DNA of 64,000 nt from Vitis vinifera (taxonomy: Eukaryota > Streptophyta > Magnoliopsida > Vitales > Vitaceae). Of the stretch, positions 24,426 through 35,590 are shown in pieces. Each line of letters begins with the position of its first letter. The first letter of the stretch is position 1. The stretch is taken from the NCBI RefSeq assembly GCF_030704535.1, contig NC_081820.1, positions 1,555,001 to 1,619,000 of the forward strand, in the 5' to 3' direction. The notes beneath the pieces were generated by a model that saw nothing but the letters and a program-made list of their open reading frames with translations, made no database searches and was not told the origin of the DNA. The position numbers were made by a program, and so were the translations under genes.

Positions 24426-26316
24426 ATGTCACATCGAAGAGGAAGAGTACAAATAGTGTCTCCAGAAGATGATTTGGACAATCTACAACAACTCTTAGAC
24501 ATACAACCTGCTGCAACTACTACTCCTAGTAGTTCTGATCCTTCTGATTCTTCAGATCCTTCTGTTGTTGGTATGATTAAGAAGATTATGTTTAACTTTA
24601 CATATGATAAATGTGTTTACATATATTTAATTTCTTGAATGATAGGTTTTTAATGTTTAATTTTATATAAGATAAGTAAATTATGTTTCTTTTAATTTCA
24701 TTATTACTCTTAATAGGTTCATCCTCTAGCAAAAAGAGGACACGTGGCCTAACATGTAACTTAGATTTACTTAGTATGAAACCCGGGGAAAAAAAAACTA
24801 CACGATTCAATACCAGAGGACAAGTTGTTTATGATGGAAAAGGGGAAAGATTGTCAAGCTATATGGGAACATTGGTGCGATCTCAACACAATGTACCCAT
24901 CCAAGTTCAAGATTGGAATCATGTTAGTGAAGATGTGAAGGAAAAGATTTGGGCCTTAGTATTGGTATATGCTAGTTAATATTCAATCTAAATTGTAATG
25001 TTATTTTTTAAAAATGATACCTCTTATTTAAACATGACATTTTAATGCAATACAGGAAAAATATGAACTAGAAGAAACATGTAAGAGCTACATTCTTCAA
25101 TGTTGTGGAAATTTGTTTAGAAGCTACAGAAATAAAATGAAGGCCAAGTATTATAACCCTTATAATACAGATGAGGAGAGATTGTGCCATCGACCTCCAC
25201 ACTTATCGGATGATGATTGGAGGTGGCTCATCCACTTTTGGGGTACACCTGAGGCCAAGGTAAAGATAATGATCTTTTCTTGATAATGTATCTTATGATA
25301 CTCATATTCACATAAAATGATATTTATTAGTTATATCTAACCTAATACTTCATGTATATAACTTTTATTATGTTTCTATTACCTATATAAGTAACTTGCT
25401 ATTTTTTAATTGATGTAGGATATCTCAGAAAAAAAACAAGGCAAATAGGGCAAAACAAGTGATAAAGCATACATCGGGATCAAAAAGTTATGCTCAAATT
25501 CGATATGAAAAGGTTGAAATTTATTATTAATATGATTTGTTTGTACATAAATAATTCATCATAAATAACTCAATTGTTTTACTTATAAGAATAGGCACAA
25601 AAGAAAGAGGATCGAAGTGAGCCCAATAGAATTGAGATGTTTGCCCTGACACACACACAAGAAAAGATGGGATGCCTGTTGATGATCATTCTAAGGAGAT
25701 TATGGTAATGAAGTAAATAAATTTTATATACTTGTATTTCAGTCATAGCCTCATACTAAATTATTTTAGAAGTCTAACAATTTTTTATTTTTTATAATTC
25801 CAGGATCAATTTTAACAATTACTATCTCAACCTGAGAGGACATCTTCTTCTACTTCTGCATCATCTGGAGCATCTACATCTGTATCATCTACATCTGTAG
25901 CATCTACATATGTAGATGAGATATATACTCAAGTCATGGGTCCAGAGAGGCATGGTCGTGTTCGAGGGTATGGATTTGGTCCTACTCCTACCTCAATCTT
26001 TGGTTCTACTAGTAGGAGACGATCAGGAGTTATTCTTTCAACACAACTTGAAAACGCCCAAGAGATGCTAATAGCTGCAGAACAAAAGTTTACAACTGCA
26101 ACTGAAGAACTCTCAAATGTGAAAGATGAACTCTCACATGTGAAAGAAACATTTGAAGAGAGGTTGATAGAAGTTCAAAAGAAGACACGTGAAGAAGTGA
26201 AAGAAGAGTTTGAAGAAAAAATGATGGAAATGCAAAGAAAAATGCAAGCACAAATGCAAGCACAAATTCAAGAACAGATGATGCAAATGATGCAACAATT
26301 TCAGCAAAAGCAGTAG
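24426..26316 (+). pseudogene. CACTA TNPA-type protein (Transposase_24 family), two frameshifts and a stop
   Basis: Six exons fit: 24426-24570, 24717-24964, 25056-25259, 25419-25512, 25595-25704 and 25804-26316. Exon 2 begins in a basic SSSKKRTRG stretch; exons 2-3 carry the DNA-binding region with IPIQVQDWN.V and RLCHRPPHLSDDDWRWLIHFWG, typical of plant Ptta/En/Spm proteins; exon 5 has NRIEMF..LTHT. Exon 6 has a Ser/Thr-rich part (25840-25915) and ends in a coiled coil from about 26046, rich in Glu, Lys, Met and Gln. Lesions: the A run 25429-25436 has one base too many; the CA repeat 25649-25658 has two too many; and TAA at 25813-25815 sits in frame. All lie in simple repeats or one codon. 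The gene starts about 120 bases after the TNPD stop. In En/Spm, TNPA binds the subterminal repeats. Confidence 0.8.
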
Positions 26317-26725
26317 ACATTTGAAGATTTTGCTATATCTTTATATGATAGATTCTCTTAACTTTTTTTTGAAGATTATGCTACTTATTTATATGATAGA
26401 TTCTTCTAACTTTTTTTGCTTTCTATGACTATTATGTGATGTTTGGTTGGTTGATTTGTTATATTATGTTAGAATGTGAAACTAAATTTGAATCTCTTTG
26501 TTTTTTGTTTGTTTGGTTTTTTTTTTTGTTATATTATGTTTTTTTTATTTAATGACTTATATTGATATATAAGTTTTTAACTAGCTTGGAATAATTGATT
26601 GTAATATTTTGAAATTGGTTTAATTGTTTAATTACATATACAGGTCTAAAATGGGTTTGTTTGGGTTTATAACAGGTTTGGGAAATTTTAATTTATAAAA
26701 AACCAATGTCCAAAATATAACATAT
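26317..26725. other. 3' untranslated region of CACTA genes
   Basis: T-rich sequence with an imperfect duplication (gattatgct..atttatatgatagattct at 26325-26360 and 26371-26405). Likely 3' end of the transposon transcripts. Confidence 0.5.
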
Positions 26726-27207
26726 TTTAGTCACGGCCACTAAAAAATTGTGACCATAAGTGTGCTTTTAGTCACGCTTAAAATGAATCGTCACCAAAAG
26801 TTAGGGATAGTGGCGATAATAGACTTAATGTTTAGTCACGGTCACTTAATTACTGTGACCATATACCTATATTTAGTCACGATTAGGGGCATTGACCGTG
26901 ACCAAAAGGTGACATTTGGTCACGGTTAGGGACATTGACCGTGACCAAATGTCAACTTTTAGTCACGGTCATTTTTATTAACCGTGACTATAGACTTACA
27001 TGTAGTCACGGTTAGGGTACTAACCGTGACCAAAGGTTAAACATATAGTCACGGTTTATTACTTGACCGTGACCAATACCTTTAGCTACGCCTCATACTG
27101 TGACGCTCGGTCACGGTTTCATAAGACCGCGACAATAGGTTTTGATCACGGATATATACGATTTGGTGACGGTTGCCAACCGTCACCAAAAATCCTATTT
27201 CTTGTAG
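26726..27207 (-). repeat. Right subterminal repeat array and terminal repeat of CACTA element
   Basis: At least ten tagtcacggt / accgtgaccaa motifs, many arranged as inverted pairs around short spacers (for example 26918-26950 and 27000-27030). It ends with the inverse of the left end, ..ccaaaaatcctatttcttgtag, at 27207. Confidence 0.8.
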
Positions 27208-28657
27208 AGGCAAAGTTGTTTGAAGCTATATATGGCTACAAAGTTGTTTGAAGAGGGAAATTTTGATAGAAGATTTGTTCTAATGAAAGGCATGCATTTA
27301 GGTCAGTTTGGGGAGATTATTAAACTGAAGCAACCGGCCACAAGGTTTATTATAAGATTCATGACCATGGAGAAGATGATAAACCCATTTAAATGGTGGA
27401 GTTAACGGTTATAATTAAGAAGAATATTGGAGTTGGTAATTATGATTTTGATTATTTTAAAAAATATTCAAAATCTAGTTATCAATTACAATTTTATGAC
27501 ATGGATGAGAAGTAGTACTTTAAAAATTATTTTAGGAGGGAATTTATTTTATGAATTTTTGTTTCAAATAAATTATTTTTTGCCCAAAACTCGTCAATCC
27601 CACTCTTAAATAATCTAACCCGTGATATAACTCAAGCCTAGTATTCATTTAAAAAAAACAAATAAAATCCTATATGCAAACAGGCCTAAATTACCCCCTT
27701 TGCAGTTAAAACTGGTAACTTTTGTTGTTTGAAGTGCTTCTATATATATATATTTGCTTTGGGTGCATTGGCTTGAGGGTATGACTTGGAACATTGCCTT
27801 TTTACTATTTTCATAACGTTATTTATGATGTGGAACTATTATATAATAATATAATCATCCAATAATATTAATTGTTCAATTAATATTAAAACAACTAATT
27901 TTTTTTTCTTCTAAAAACACTTTATTTCTTGTTTATAAGAATAATTTTTTTTTCTAATTATTAAACATGTTTTCCGTTTTTCCTTGAAAAATTGAAAAAT
28001 ATTTTTAAAATAGTTACCAAACAAACTGCTTTTACATGATTAATACTACAAGCACCCAAAAGTCATATAACATCAACTTAATCAAATCATAATGGACCAT
28101 AATATTAATATTATTTGAGTGTGAATGATAATAGTTCTTGTTCCAATTTCTTGTAAAAAGTCTTTAGAAATTTGCAAATGACAAAAAATATTTTTCATTT
28201 ACATTTTGAACCAATAGAGTAAGTCATTATGTGTGTTGCGAAAAAATACAACAAATTAAGAATAATAATCGAGAGAAGAGAAGAAGAGAACGAGAATTAA
28301 AAAAAATAACAATTTATTTAGTTCCGTCTAAAACTTACATTTAAGGGTTAAAATGAAGAAAAACTTCCTTTAAATTGAAGAATTTCTTATATAGTTTCCT
28401 TCTTTGCTACAATTGAAACACCTCTGGTTTCCTTTGTTATTTTACTTTTCTATTTTCATTCTAACTACCAAACTTTCACTTGATTTTTCCTTTTTATGAT
28501 TAGAAACTTTTTTTTCAACCTGTTGAGTTGAAGTTTGTTTTAACATTTTCTATGAAGAGATTATTTTTGACATACATCATGATATTCACAAAGTGCATAT
28601 TAAAATTTGATAACAAAAAATACATTGATATTATGACTTGATTTTCATTATTGATTA
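27208..28657. other. Remnant of MYB flank, then intergenic DNA
   Basis: 27208-27420 resembles the MYB flanks: gaggcaaagttg, gaagatttgttct..ggtcag..gg.gagat.ataaactga, then aggtttattataagattcatgaccatgg. The string caaagttgtttgaag occurs twice (27211, 27239). From 27430 on it is AT-rich with no gene. Confidence 0.5.
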
Positions 28658-29246
28658 TGTTAAAGTGAATTCACAATATTTCAACAAATACCGGAATTTT
28701 TCTACACTATCTTTATGCAAAACTAAATAGGCAATATCAACTAGCAATAATAAATAAATAAGCTCATGCAATAGAAAAATAAATCAACCACTGGAATTTT
28801 TACGTGAAAAACCCCCCAATGCAAAGGGAAAAACCATGAGACCTAGTCCAGTTCAAACTTCCACTATCAATAATAATGGGATACACTTGCTTTTTCTAGA
28901 ATAATCTCTAAAGACTGCCAAATACATCAAGAGCACATATAGCCTTGGATTATACAATCTCTGTTGGCAAAAACAAAGAAAATTGGAGAAAGTATACCAA
29001 AAACGTCGTTACTGTTCATGGGTAGTAACATTAGTTCTCGACCTCAAAATCTGATCTCTACCGTTCAGATTGTAGCTACTTGAGTTTCAAATCTTTCCTT
29101 TAAATTTCAACTCGATTGGACCACAAATGAAGCAGGATCAGCTCGTTGATGAAATTTGCGCAATTAGATGTGTTTTTTTTTTAATGCAATTAAATTGGTC
29201 CCCAAGCATATGGGGCCCACTCCCTCACATAAGAGGGAACCCAACA
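28658..29246 (-). repeat. 3' LTR of copia element
   Basis: Matches 31161-31802 over its length (tgaattcacaatatt, aggcaatatcaactagcaa, ggttttgtacaat-like and cccaagcatatggggccc stretches). The inner edge is followed on the plus strand by aatcttcccctccc, the complement of a polypurine tract. Confidence 0.8.
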
Positions 29247-29262
29247 AATCTTCCCCTCCCGA

Positions 29263-29946
29263 CTATGTGAGGGGCTCTACCAAGCTTACTTGCTTTCTAC
29301 AAAATTGTAGCTTCTCTATAGGTATTGGTTTTGTCATCATATCTGATCCATTTTCATCAATATAGATTTTCTCAAGGCAAAACAATTTGATCTCTAGTGC
29401 ATCACAAATCCAATGATATCTCACATTAATATGCTTGGATCTAGAGTGAAAAGTTGGATTCTTACTGAGATGATCATGAATAGCACTTTGACTATCACAG
29501 TAAAGTAGATACCTTTTTTGTTGTAGACCCAATTCTTGTAGGAACTTCTTCATCCACAATAACTCCTTGCTAGCTTCAATGATAGCAATATACTTAACCT
29601 CCGTGGTTAACAAAGCAACACATTTCTGCAACCTTGATTGCCATGACACTGCTTCCCTTAAAAAAGTGATCAAATAACCAGAAGTAGACTTTCTTGAATC
29701 AACATCCTTAGCTATATCTGCATCTGTGCATCCTAAAAGCACAAGTTTGTCAGTCCCAAAACATAAACATCTTTTATAAGTACCCCTTAGATACATGAGA
29801 ATCCATTTCACTATAACCCAATGTTCTTTGCCAAGATTAGAAAGGAACTTGCTGACAACTCCAACAGCATGAAAAATATTAGGCCTTGTGCACACCATAA
29901 CATACATCAAGCTACCCACAGCTGATGCATAGGGCACCTTTCGCAT
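29263..29946 (-). pseudogene. Copia pol: RT end and RNase H
   Basis: The frame contains YASAVGSLMYVM, the STSGYLI and AVSWQS motifs, and the CDSQSAI and KHI..RYHWI motifs of copia RNase H, ending near the 3' LTR. It continues the reverse transcriptase lying at 29947-30712, from which it is separated by a frame change near 29947. Confidence 0.85.
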
Positions 29947-30802
29947 TTCTTTTTTTCTTTCTCACTTGAAGGACTTTGTTTGGAACTTGGCTTTAGATGA
30001 CTTCCAAGTGGAGAACTCACTGGTTTTGCCTTGCCCATGTTGAACTTGTTTAAAACCTTCTCAATATAGCTTTCTTAAGATAGCCACAATTTTCCATTCG
30101 TCCTATCTCGAGAAATCCTTATACCAAGAATCTGACTTGCAGACCCCAAGTCCTTCATTTCAAAGGACTTGCTTAACTCATTTTTCAACTTATTAATTTT
30201 ACCAGTATCACGGCTAACAATCACATGTCATCCACATACAGCAAGAGAATTATAAATTTTCCATCAGAGAATTTCTTCACAAACACACAATGGTCAAAAG
30301 TAGTTCTATCATACCCATGCTCAACCATGAAGGAATCAAACTTCTTGTACCACTGTCTCGGTGCCTGCTTGAGACCATACAAGCTCTTCTTCAGTCAACA
30401 CACTAAGTGTTCATTACCTTTGATTGTAAACCCTTCTGGTTGCTCCATATATATTTCCTCCTCTAAGTCACCATGGAGGAAAACAATCTTCACATCAAGC
30501 TGTTCAATCTCTAGATTCATACTGGAAGCCAAGCCTAACACAACTTGGATCGAAGACATCTTAACCACAGGTGAGAAAATCTCTTCAAAGTCAATGCCTT
30601 TCTTCTGACTAAAACCCTTCACAACCAATCTTGTCTTGTACCTTGGTTGTGATCTATTTGGTTCAGGCTTCGTCTTTAGTACCCATTTATTCTTCAATGC
30701 TTTCTCTAGCTCAAGCTTCATGGTAGACAACTCATTCAACAGTCCCTGGAAATTACTGAGATGCTCTGCAACACTATTACCATCCTTGTACTTTAAATTC
30801 AC
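29947..30802 (-). pseudogene. Copia gag fused in frame to reverse transcriptase
   Basis: From 30802 the frame starts as gag (SVAEHLSNFQGLLNEL) and at about 30703-30712 passes without a break into the RT start (ALKNKWV, then RLVVKGFSQ and the LDVK motif). The zinc knuckle, protease and integrase are gone. The frame stops at 30395; RT continues, with interruptions, to 29947 and includes the LYVDDM active-site stretch near 30235 in another frame. Confidence 0.75.
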
Positions 30803-30854
30803 AACCCTTCTTATCTTGTCCTATGCAGTCTTTCTCTCATAAAGACTCTAATTT

Positions 30855-31109
30855 CTACCAAAGGCTATATGTATCAACTTCCTTAGCTACATGATGGAAG
30901 ACACTCTGATCAACCCATTGCCTAATATGTCCAATGGTTTTCCTATTTAATTTCTTCCACTCATCCTCAGTTGTAGTAACTGGCTTATAATCCTTACGTT
31001 CAATGGGCTCAAACAACTCTTTGCAATATAGAATATCCTCCATCCTAGTATTCCAAACTGAATAATTGGAACTTGTGAGTTTAATCATTCCACTACCTAC
31101 CTCCTCCAT
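30855..31109 (-). pseudogene. Copia gag N-terminus
   Basis: Begins at 31109 with MEEVGSG, then LTSSNYSVWNTRMED, as in copia gag N-termini. It ends at an in-frame TAG at 30855, and a small deletion just after shifts the frame. Starts 37 bases after the primer-binding site. Confidence 0.8.
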
Positions 31110-31145
31110 TTAATTCACACAAGAGATCCAATTGATAATCAACCT

Positions 31146-31158
31146 GGCTCTAATACCA
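31146..31158 (-). other. Primer-binding site (initiator-Met tRNA)
   Basis: The minus strand reads TGGTATTAGAGCC, one base from the plant copia consensus TGGTATCAGAGCC, two bases inside the 5' LTR. Confidence 0.8.
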
Positions 31159-31160
31159 CT

Positions 31161-31802
31161 TGTTAGAGTGAATTCACAATATTCTAACAAACACCAAAAT
31201 TTTTCTACTATTTCCTTATGCAAAACTAAATAGGCAATATCAACTAGCAATAATAAATAAATAAACTCATGCAATAGAAAATAAATTAGACACCATAATT
31301 TTTACGTGAAAAACCCCCAATGTAAAGGGAAAAACCATGGGACCTAGTATAGTTCAAACTTCCATATCAACAATAATGGGTTACACCTATCTTTTCTACA
31401 ATAATATCTAGAGGCTGCCAAATACATCGAGAGCACATGTAGCCTTGGATTATACAATCTCTATTGGCAAAAGCAAAGAAAATTAGAGAAAGTATACCAA
31501 AAGCATCGTTACTGTTGACGGGCAGTAACATCAGTTCCCAAGCTCAAAATATGATCTCCACTGTTTCGATTGTAGCTACTTGAGTTTCAAATCTCTCCTC
31601 TTAATTTCAACTCAATCGGACCACAGATGAAACAGGATTGGCTCATTGATGAAATTTGGGCAATTAGATGCAATTTTTTCTCTCTTCTCTTCTCTCTATT
31701 TTTCCCGATTTCCTTCATTTTTTTCTTTTTCTTTTTTTAATGCAACTGACTTGGTCCCCAAGCATATGGGGCCCACTCCCTCACATACGAGGGAGCCCAA
31801 TA
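31161..31802 (-). repeat. 5' LTR of copia element
   Basis: Homologous to 28658-29246. The outer terminus reads cccaata where the other LTR has cccaaca, so the terminal CA has mutated. Confidence 0.8.
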
Positions 31803-32560
31803 GATTCTAACGTCAATATTCCTCAAATTTATAATACTTTTTATTAAGATCATCAAGATTATCTTTAACACAAAGTTGCTTATTTCAACCATAATTCTAC
31901 CGCTATAGACCTCTAATTTGCTTTGATTAATTACAATGTAGGTCCACCAGTAGACCATAAGACATGCTCCATCAAAGAGTGAATAATAAAAATTAAGAGT
32001 TTAAGAGTTTTGGATGAGGATAGAAGAAGGGTCTTTAAGAGTTTTAGTAAGTATCCCGTTAAAAAAAGGTGGGCGAGCATGTAGGATCCGACCAGATTTC
32101 TATAATTTCAAAGCAATATTGAATCCAAGGTCTGTGGACTAGTTTTGGAATTTATAATAAAAATTAAATTTTTGTCACTTTTCCTTATATTTATTTAAAT
32201 AAACTTATACCTATACTATTTATAAAAATATGAACTATTTTTCACTTTTTTATTTTAAAAATCACCTTAATCAATACTAATAATAAATTTAAATATGAAT
32301 TTAATCTTTCATGACCTCCTCAACACACTCTTGATACGAAATAAGCCTCCCGCCATAGATAAGAGATCGAGAGATGAACCCGCACCACATTTTAGAACCT
32401 TGGAACCAAGACCCCCAACTAGAGATGGAATTTCAGAACCTAAACAACTCACTTTAACCAACCCAAAAATGAACCATTATTTTATATAGAAATGAATCTA
32501 TCTATCCCCACAACATAATGCAAAAAGCACTCCCGAAACACTACATAATGGAGGTATGCA
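31803..32560. other. Intergenic, AT-rich
   Basis: No gene or known repeat recognised apart from short flank traces such as gaaccattattttatatag near 32468. Confidence 0.4.
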
Positions 32561-32564
32561 CGCA

Positions 32565-32880
32565 CGAGAACTACACGAGTGCAGTGTCTCCGCAAAAAGA
32601 GTCACCAGTCTCACCAGTCTCACCAGTCTCCCCAGAGAGAAATTCTTCTAGCCAGGCTTCCAAAGGGGAGATCTCTTCATCTGGTGGGGTGACCACTTTT
32701 TCTACTTGATTAGTCATAGAGCGCTCCGATGACTCTGAAACCATGTCGAACCTGCCTTTGGATTATTCCCAAACAAAGAGCCAAGATCGGCTGCATAGTT
32801 GTTGTTAATCCCTACAAGTCCTACCACTCCTTTCCAGCCCTGCCAGAATTGCCATATCGACCAAGATAGAGACCTTGAAG
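32565..32880 (-). pseudogene. Chimeric MYB fragment: R2 helix piece fused to C-terminal tail
   Basis: 32565-32815 is homologous to the 3' end of the gene at 154-1545 (ggcttccaaaggggagatct, ttagtcatagagcgctc, cccaaacaaagagccaa). 32816-32876 encodes, on the minus strand, DMAILAGLERSG, the R2 second helix of the other copies. Between them the rest of R2, all of R3 and the middle of the protein are missing. The promoter module lies upstream at 32943. It looks like a recombination product of two MYB subtypes. A ctcaccagt triplicate lies at 32600-32626. Confidence 0.7.
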
Positions 32881-32942
32881 AAACAATGTGATTGATATCC
32901 AATGCTTGGCTGAGCTTCACGGTGGTCATGTGCGGAGGGAAA

Positions 32943-32948
32943 TTTATA
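32943..32948 (-). promoter_or_regulatory. TATA box of promoter module (before chimeric fragment)
   Basis: Plus-strand tttata within gggaaatttatagaagagag, followed by the dyad cagtttgaggagataaactg at about 32978. Confidence 0.55.
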
Positions 32949-33774
32949 GAAGAGAGTGGCCTTGAGTTGATCAGTTTGAGGAGATAAACTGATCAAGCAG
33001 CATCTCATTGAGGAGACATGCCTTTATTTCAGTTTGAGTTTGAACTTTTCTCATTGGAGACAATGGGATCCGCCAAGAGTTCTTTGTTCTAAGAGCATGA
33101 GTTTAGGTCAGATTGAGGAGATAAACTGACGCCAACCGACATGGTTTTGAACATGCAGCTATAGACGTTTGAAATAAAATCTTTGGCGGACCTCCACAAG
33201 AGGGAATTTTTAATAAAGGATTTGTTCTCATGTCACATTGAGGAAATAATTAAACTGATACCAATGGACATAGTTTAATCACTTAGAATTGCTCTAAAGA
33301 TTAGGAAGAAGATAAAAGTGAGGTCAAATGTCAATCAAAACAATCTCCCTCTGGAATTATATTATTGTCGTCTAAGGCAGCTGAAATAGTCTGCCCTAGA
33401 ATTTATTACAAAGGATTGGGGGAAGATAGGATTATAGATGTGTCAATCAGTTGATTTTAACTTAATTTGTGATCAAACTTAGAGAGATTTTCTCAATGGG
33501 AGTACATTGTTAGAGTAAGAAGATTGGAGTATGGAGTTGATGCAGTAGAGGATGAGAGGATTTATTATTGTCATATGAAAACAGTGCTCAATACTCAGAA
33601 ATCAACCTACGAAACCCTCAGCATAATACAAGACACATAGGTTTACAGTAAGGTGCATGGAGAAGATGATGCTTAATTTAGCTGCAAACATAAACGTATA
33701 TGATATATGACACTCAAAGACATGTACTATATATACTTTCGACTTGTCTCATCATCCATAATTTGGTGATTTCT
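32949..33774. other. MYB upstream/downstream flank repeats
   Basis: The upstream flank (ggatccgccaagagttctttg; gattgaggagataaactgacgccaacc; a repeat of that motif at 33240) passes into sequence homologous to 51905-52424 (tgtcaatcaaaacaatctccct, gtctgccctagaattta). No gene. Confidence 0.6.
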
Positions 33775-34405
33775 TCAGCTGGTGTGTTTAGGGATTGAAC
33801 TTGCATTTGGATCAACGTTGGGAATCAAAGAAGCAAACTCGGCCACCAAAGCCTCAAGGTCATCCCCGCGGACAGAGTAATCACTAGTCTCATCATCCAT
33901 GAGAAGTTGTTCCTCTAGGTAGAGAAGGTGTTGCCTAAGGTCACTTATAGTCGCTTGCCTCTTCTTCAAGTGGTTGTTCCAGCGATTCTTGATATCATTA
34001 TGAGATCGCCCAAGAAGATGATATTTTGCCATAGATGCCCAGCTGCAAGACAACACAGGAACTCTTACCTCAGACTCAAGCTGATCACCACACTATCAGA
34101 TGGTACCATATCATATCATATCATATGAAAATGGGAAAATATGAAGATGATTCTCATTACCTATTCTGAGGAAGCGACATTTGGTGGATGATGATGTTAT
34201 CATCCTCTTTAGAGAAGTCCGCTTTGTTGATACCAGGCTTCAGATAGTTATTCCACCTCTCCCAACACCTCTTATCAGTCCTGTCCAGCTCCGCCAGCTC
34301 TGCGATCTTTCCCCAAGATTCATTAGGGAATTTGAGCTTAAATTCTTTGAGCTTATTGTCTTCTTCTAGGGTCCATGGCCGTCTCTGCTCCTGTGGTCTT
34401 GCCAT
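33775..34405 (-). CDS. R2R3-MYB-like transcription factor, open frame (170 aa)
   Basis: Exon 1 34405-34161 and exon 2 34042-33775 with a 118-bp intron (GTAATGAG donor, TTGCAG acceptor). R2 (about residues 8-58) starts RRPWTLEED and has WGKIAELAEL and the helix DKRCWERWNNYL; R3 (about 59-110) has NKADFSKEDDNIII, the W after the intron, and HNDIKNRWNNHLKK. The tail of about 60 residues contains LLMDDETSDYS and an acidic patch and is much shorter than in most R2R3-MYBs. R3 has LLGRSH instead of LPGRTD, which may weaken the domain. The ATG at 34405 fits the R2 start; an upstream in-frame ATG at 34663 would lie before the TATA box. A likely 5'-untranslated intron ends at the CAG just upstream of the ATG (about 34418). 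Predicted nuclear DNA-binding protein; target unknown. Paralogue at 52425-52984. Confidence 0.7.
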
Positions 34406-34597
34406 CACGGATTTCTCTGCACAGATGGAAGCAATTAACACAATAAATTTTCCATCAAATATACTACTACTTAAAAAGCAGGGAAGCCCTCCCCATTGAA
34501 TAACAAGCTGTGAAGAGAAGATTGAGACCTTGAAGAGACAATGTGATTGATATCCCATGCTTGGCTGAGCTTCATGGTGATCATGTGCGGAGGGAAA

Positions 34598-34603
34598 TTT
34601 ATA
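34598..34603 (-). promoter_or_regulatory. TATA box for MYB gene at 33775-34405
   Basis: Minus strand reads TATAAATTTCCC, about 195 bases before the ATG. Upstream lies the dyad cagtttgaggagataaactg at about 34628-34647. Confidence 0.6.
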
Positions 34604-34609
34604 GAAGAG

Positions 34610-35590
34610 AGTGGTCTTGAGTTGATCAGTTTGAGGAGATAAACTGATCAAGCAGCATCTCATTGAGGAGGTAGGCCTTTATTTCAGTTTGAGTTAATTT
34701 GGACTTTTCTCACTGGAGACAATGGGATCCGCCAAGAGTTCTTTGTTCTAAGAGCATGGATTTAGGTCAGATTGAGGAGATAAACTGCCGCCAACCGACT
34801 TGATTTTGAACATGCAGCTATAGACGTTGGACCGCCAAAAGAGGGAATTTTTAATAAAGGATTTGTTCTCATGTCAGATCGAGGAAATAAAATGACACCA
34901 ACGGGCATAGTTTAATCACTTAGCATTGCTCTTAAGATTAGAAAGAAGATAGAAGTGAGGTCAAATGTCAATCAAAACAATCTCCCAGTGGAATTATATT
35001 ACTGTCGTCCAAGGTAGCTGAAATAGTCTGCCCTACAATTTATTACAAAGCACTGGGGGAAGATAGGATTATAGATGTGTCAATCAGTTGATGCCAACTG
35101 ACATGGTTTTGAATATAAAATCTTTGGTGGACCACCACAAGGCGGAAAATTTTTAATAAAAGATTTGTTCTCAGGTCAGATTGAGGAGATAAACTGACGC
35201 CAATGGACTTAATTTAATCATTTAGTATTGTTTATAATACACCAAAGTCGTATGTGAGGACAATATATATCTGTTGATGAAAGTTCAGTTTTCAATAAAT
35301 GTTTATATTTTGAGGACATCTTTCCCAACATCGATTTCAATCCCCACCTTTTCTTTCACTCTCCCTCTGCTTTCTCCTTTCTTTATCCGACATCCTACTC
35401 GTCTGCCTCATCATGGTTACTTCCCTTTTCTTCCGTAGAGACAAAAAGGTTTTGGTCTTAACACAAATTCACAAATTCATCTCGAAACATTTTTTAAATA
35501 AATAAAAATTATAAATTTTTATAATTTTTTCCTAACTAGATATTTTTTTATTATTTAATACATGTTAAAAATTAGAAAAAGAAAAAGAAT
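34610..35590. repeat. Upstream flank repeats of MYB gene
   Basis: Several copies of gattgaggagataaactgacgccaacgga-type wording (about 34770, 34870, 35180), and a third copy of the tgtcaatcaaaacaatctccc segment (34968-35080) embedded in it. A ctttctttcactctccctc stretch at 35350 recurs at 53630. Confidence 0.6.

Larger units (their letters stand above)
14402..27207 (+). mobile_element. CACTA (En/Spm) DNA transposon, 12.8 kb, nearly complete
   Basis: The left end reads CTACAAAAAAAAATAGG and the right end is the inverse of CTACAAGAAATAGG, the CACTACAAGAAA-type terminal repeat of this superfamily with the outermost CA/TG lost or mutated. Both ends carry several hundred bases of subterminal repeats built on tagtcacggt/accgtgacca. 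Inside, on the + strand, lie a TNPD-type transposase (20627-24305) and a TNPA-type protein gene (24426-26316), in the usual order. Both are disabled by point lesions. A clean 3-bp target duplication is not visible. The flanks resemble two parts of the MYB upstream repeat. Few lesions in long genes suggest a fairly young or recently active element. Confidence 0.85.
28658..31802 (-). mobile_element. Ty1/copia retrotransposon with both LTRs and internal deletion
   Basis: Read on the minus strand: 5' LTR 31802-31161, primer-binding site, gag start, truncated pol, polypurine tract, 3' LTR 29246-28658. The flanks gatta (28653-28657) and gattc (31803-31807) are a 4/5 match, consistent with a decayed 5-bp target duplication. 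Total 3.1 kb, with only about 1.9 kb internal, less than half of a full copia interior. Protease and integrase are missing, and the LTRs differ by many substitutions, so the insertion is old. Confidence 0.8.

Noticed and set aside
26090..26320. Minus-strand frame opposite the TNPA coiled coil
   Set aside because: Shadow of a Glu/Lys/Gln-rich repeat.
32600..32626. Triplicate ctcaccagt, considered as a direct-repeat array
   Set aside because: A nine-base slippage repeat in a MYB coding remnant; not CRISPR-like in length or spacing, and the organism is a plant.
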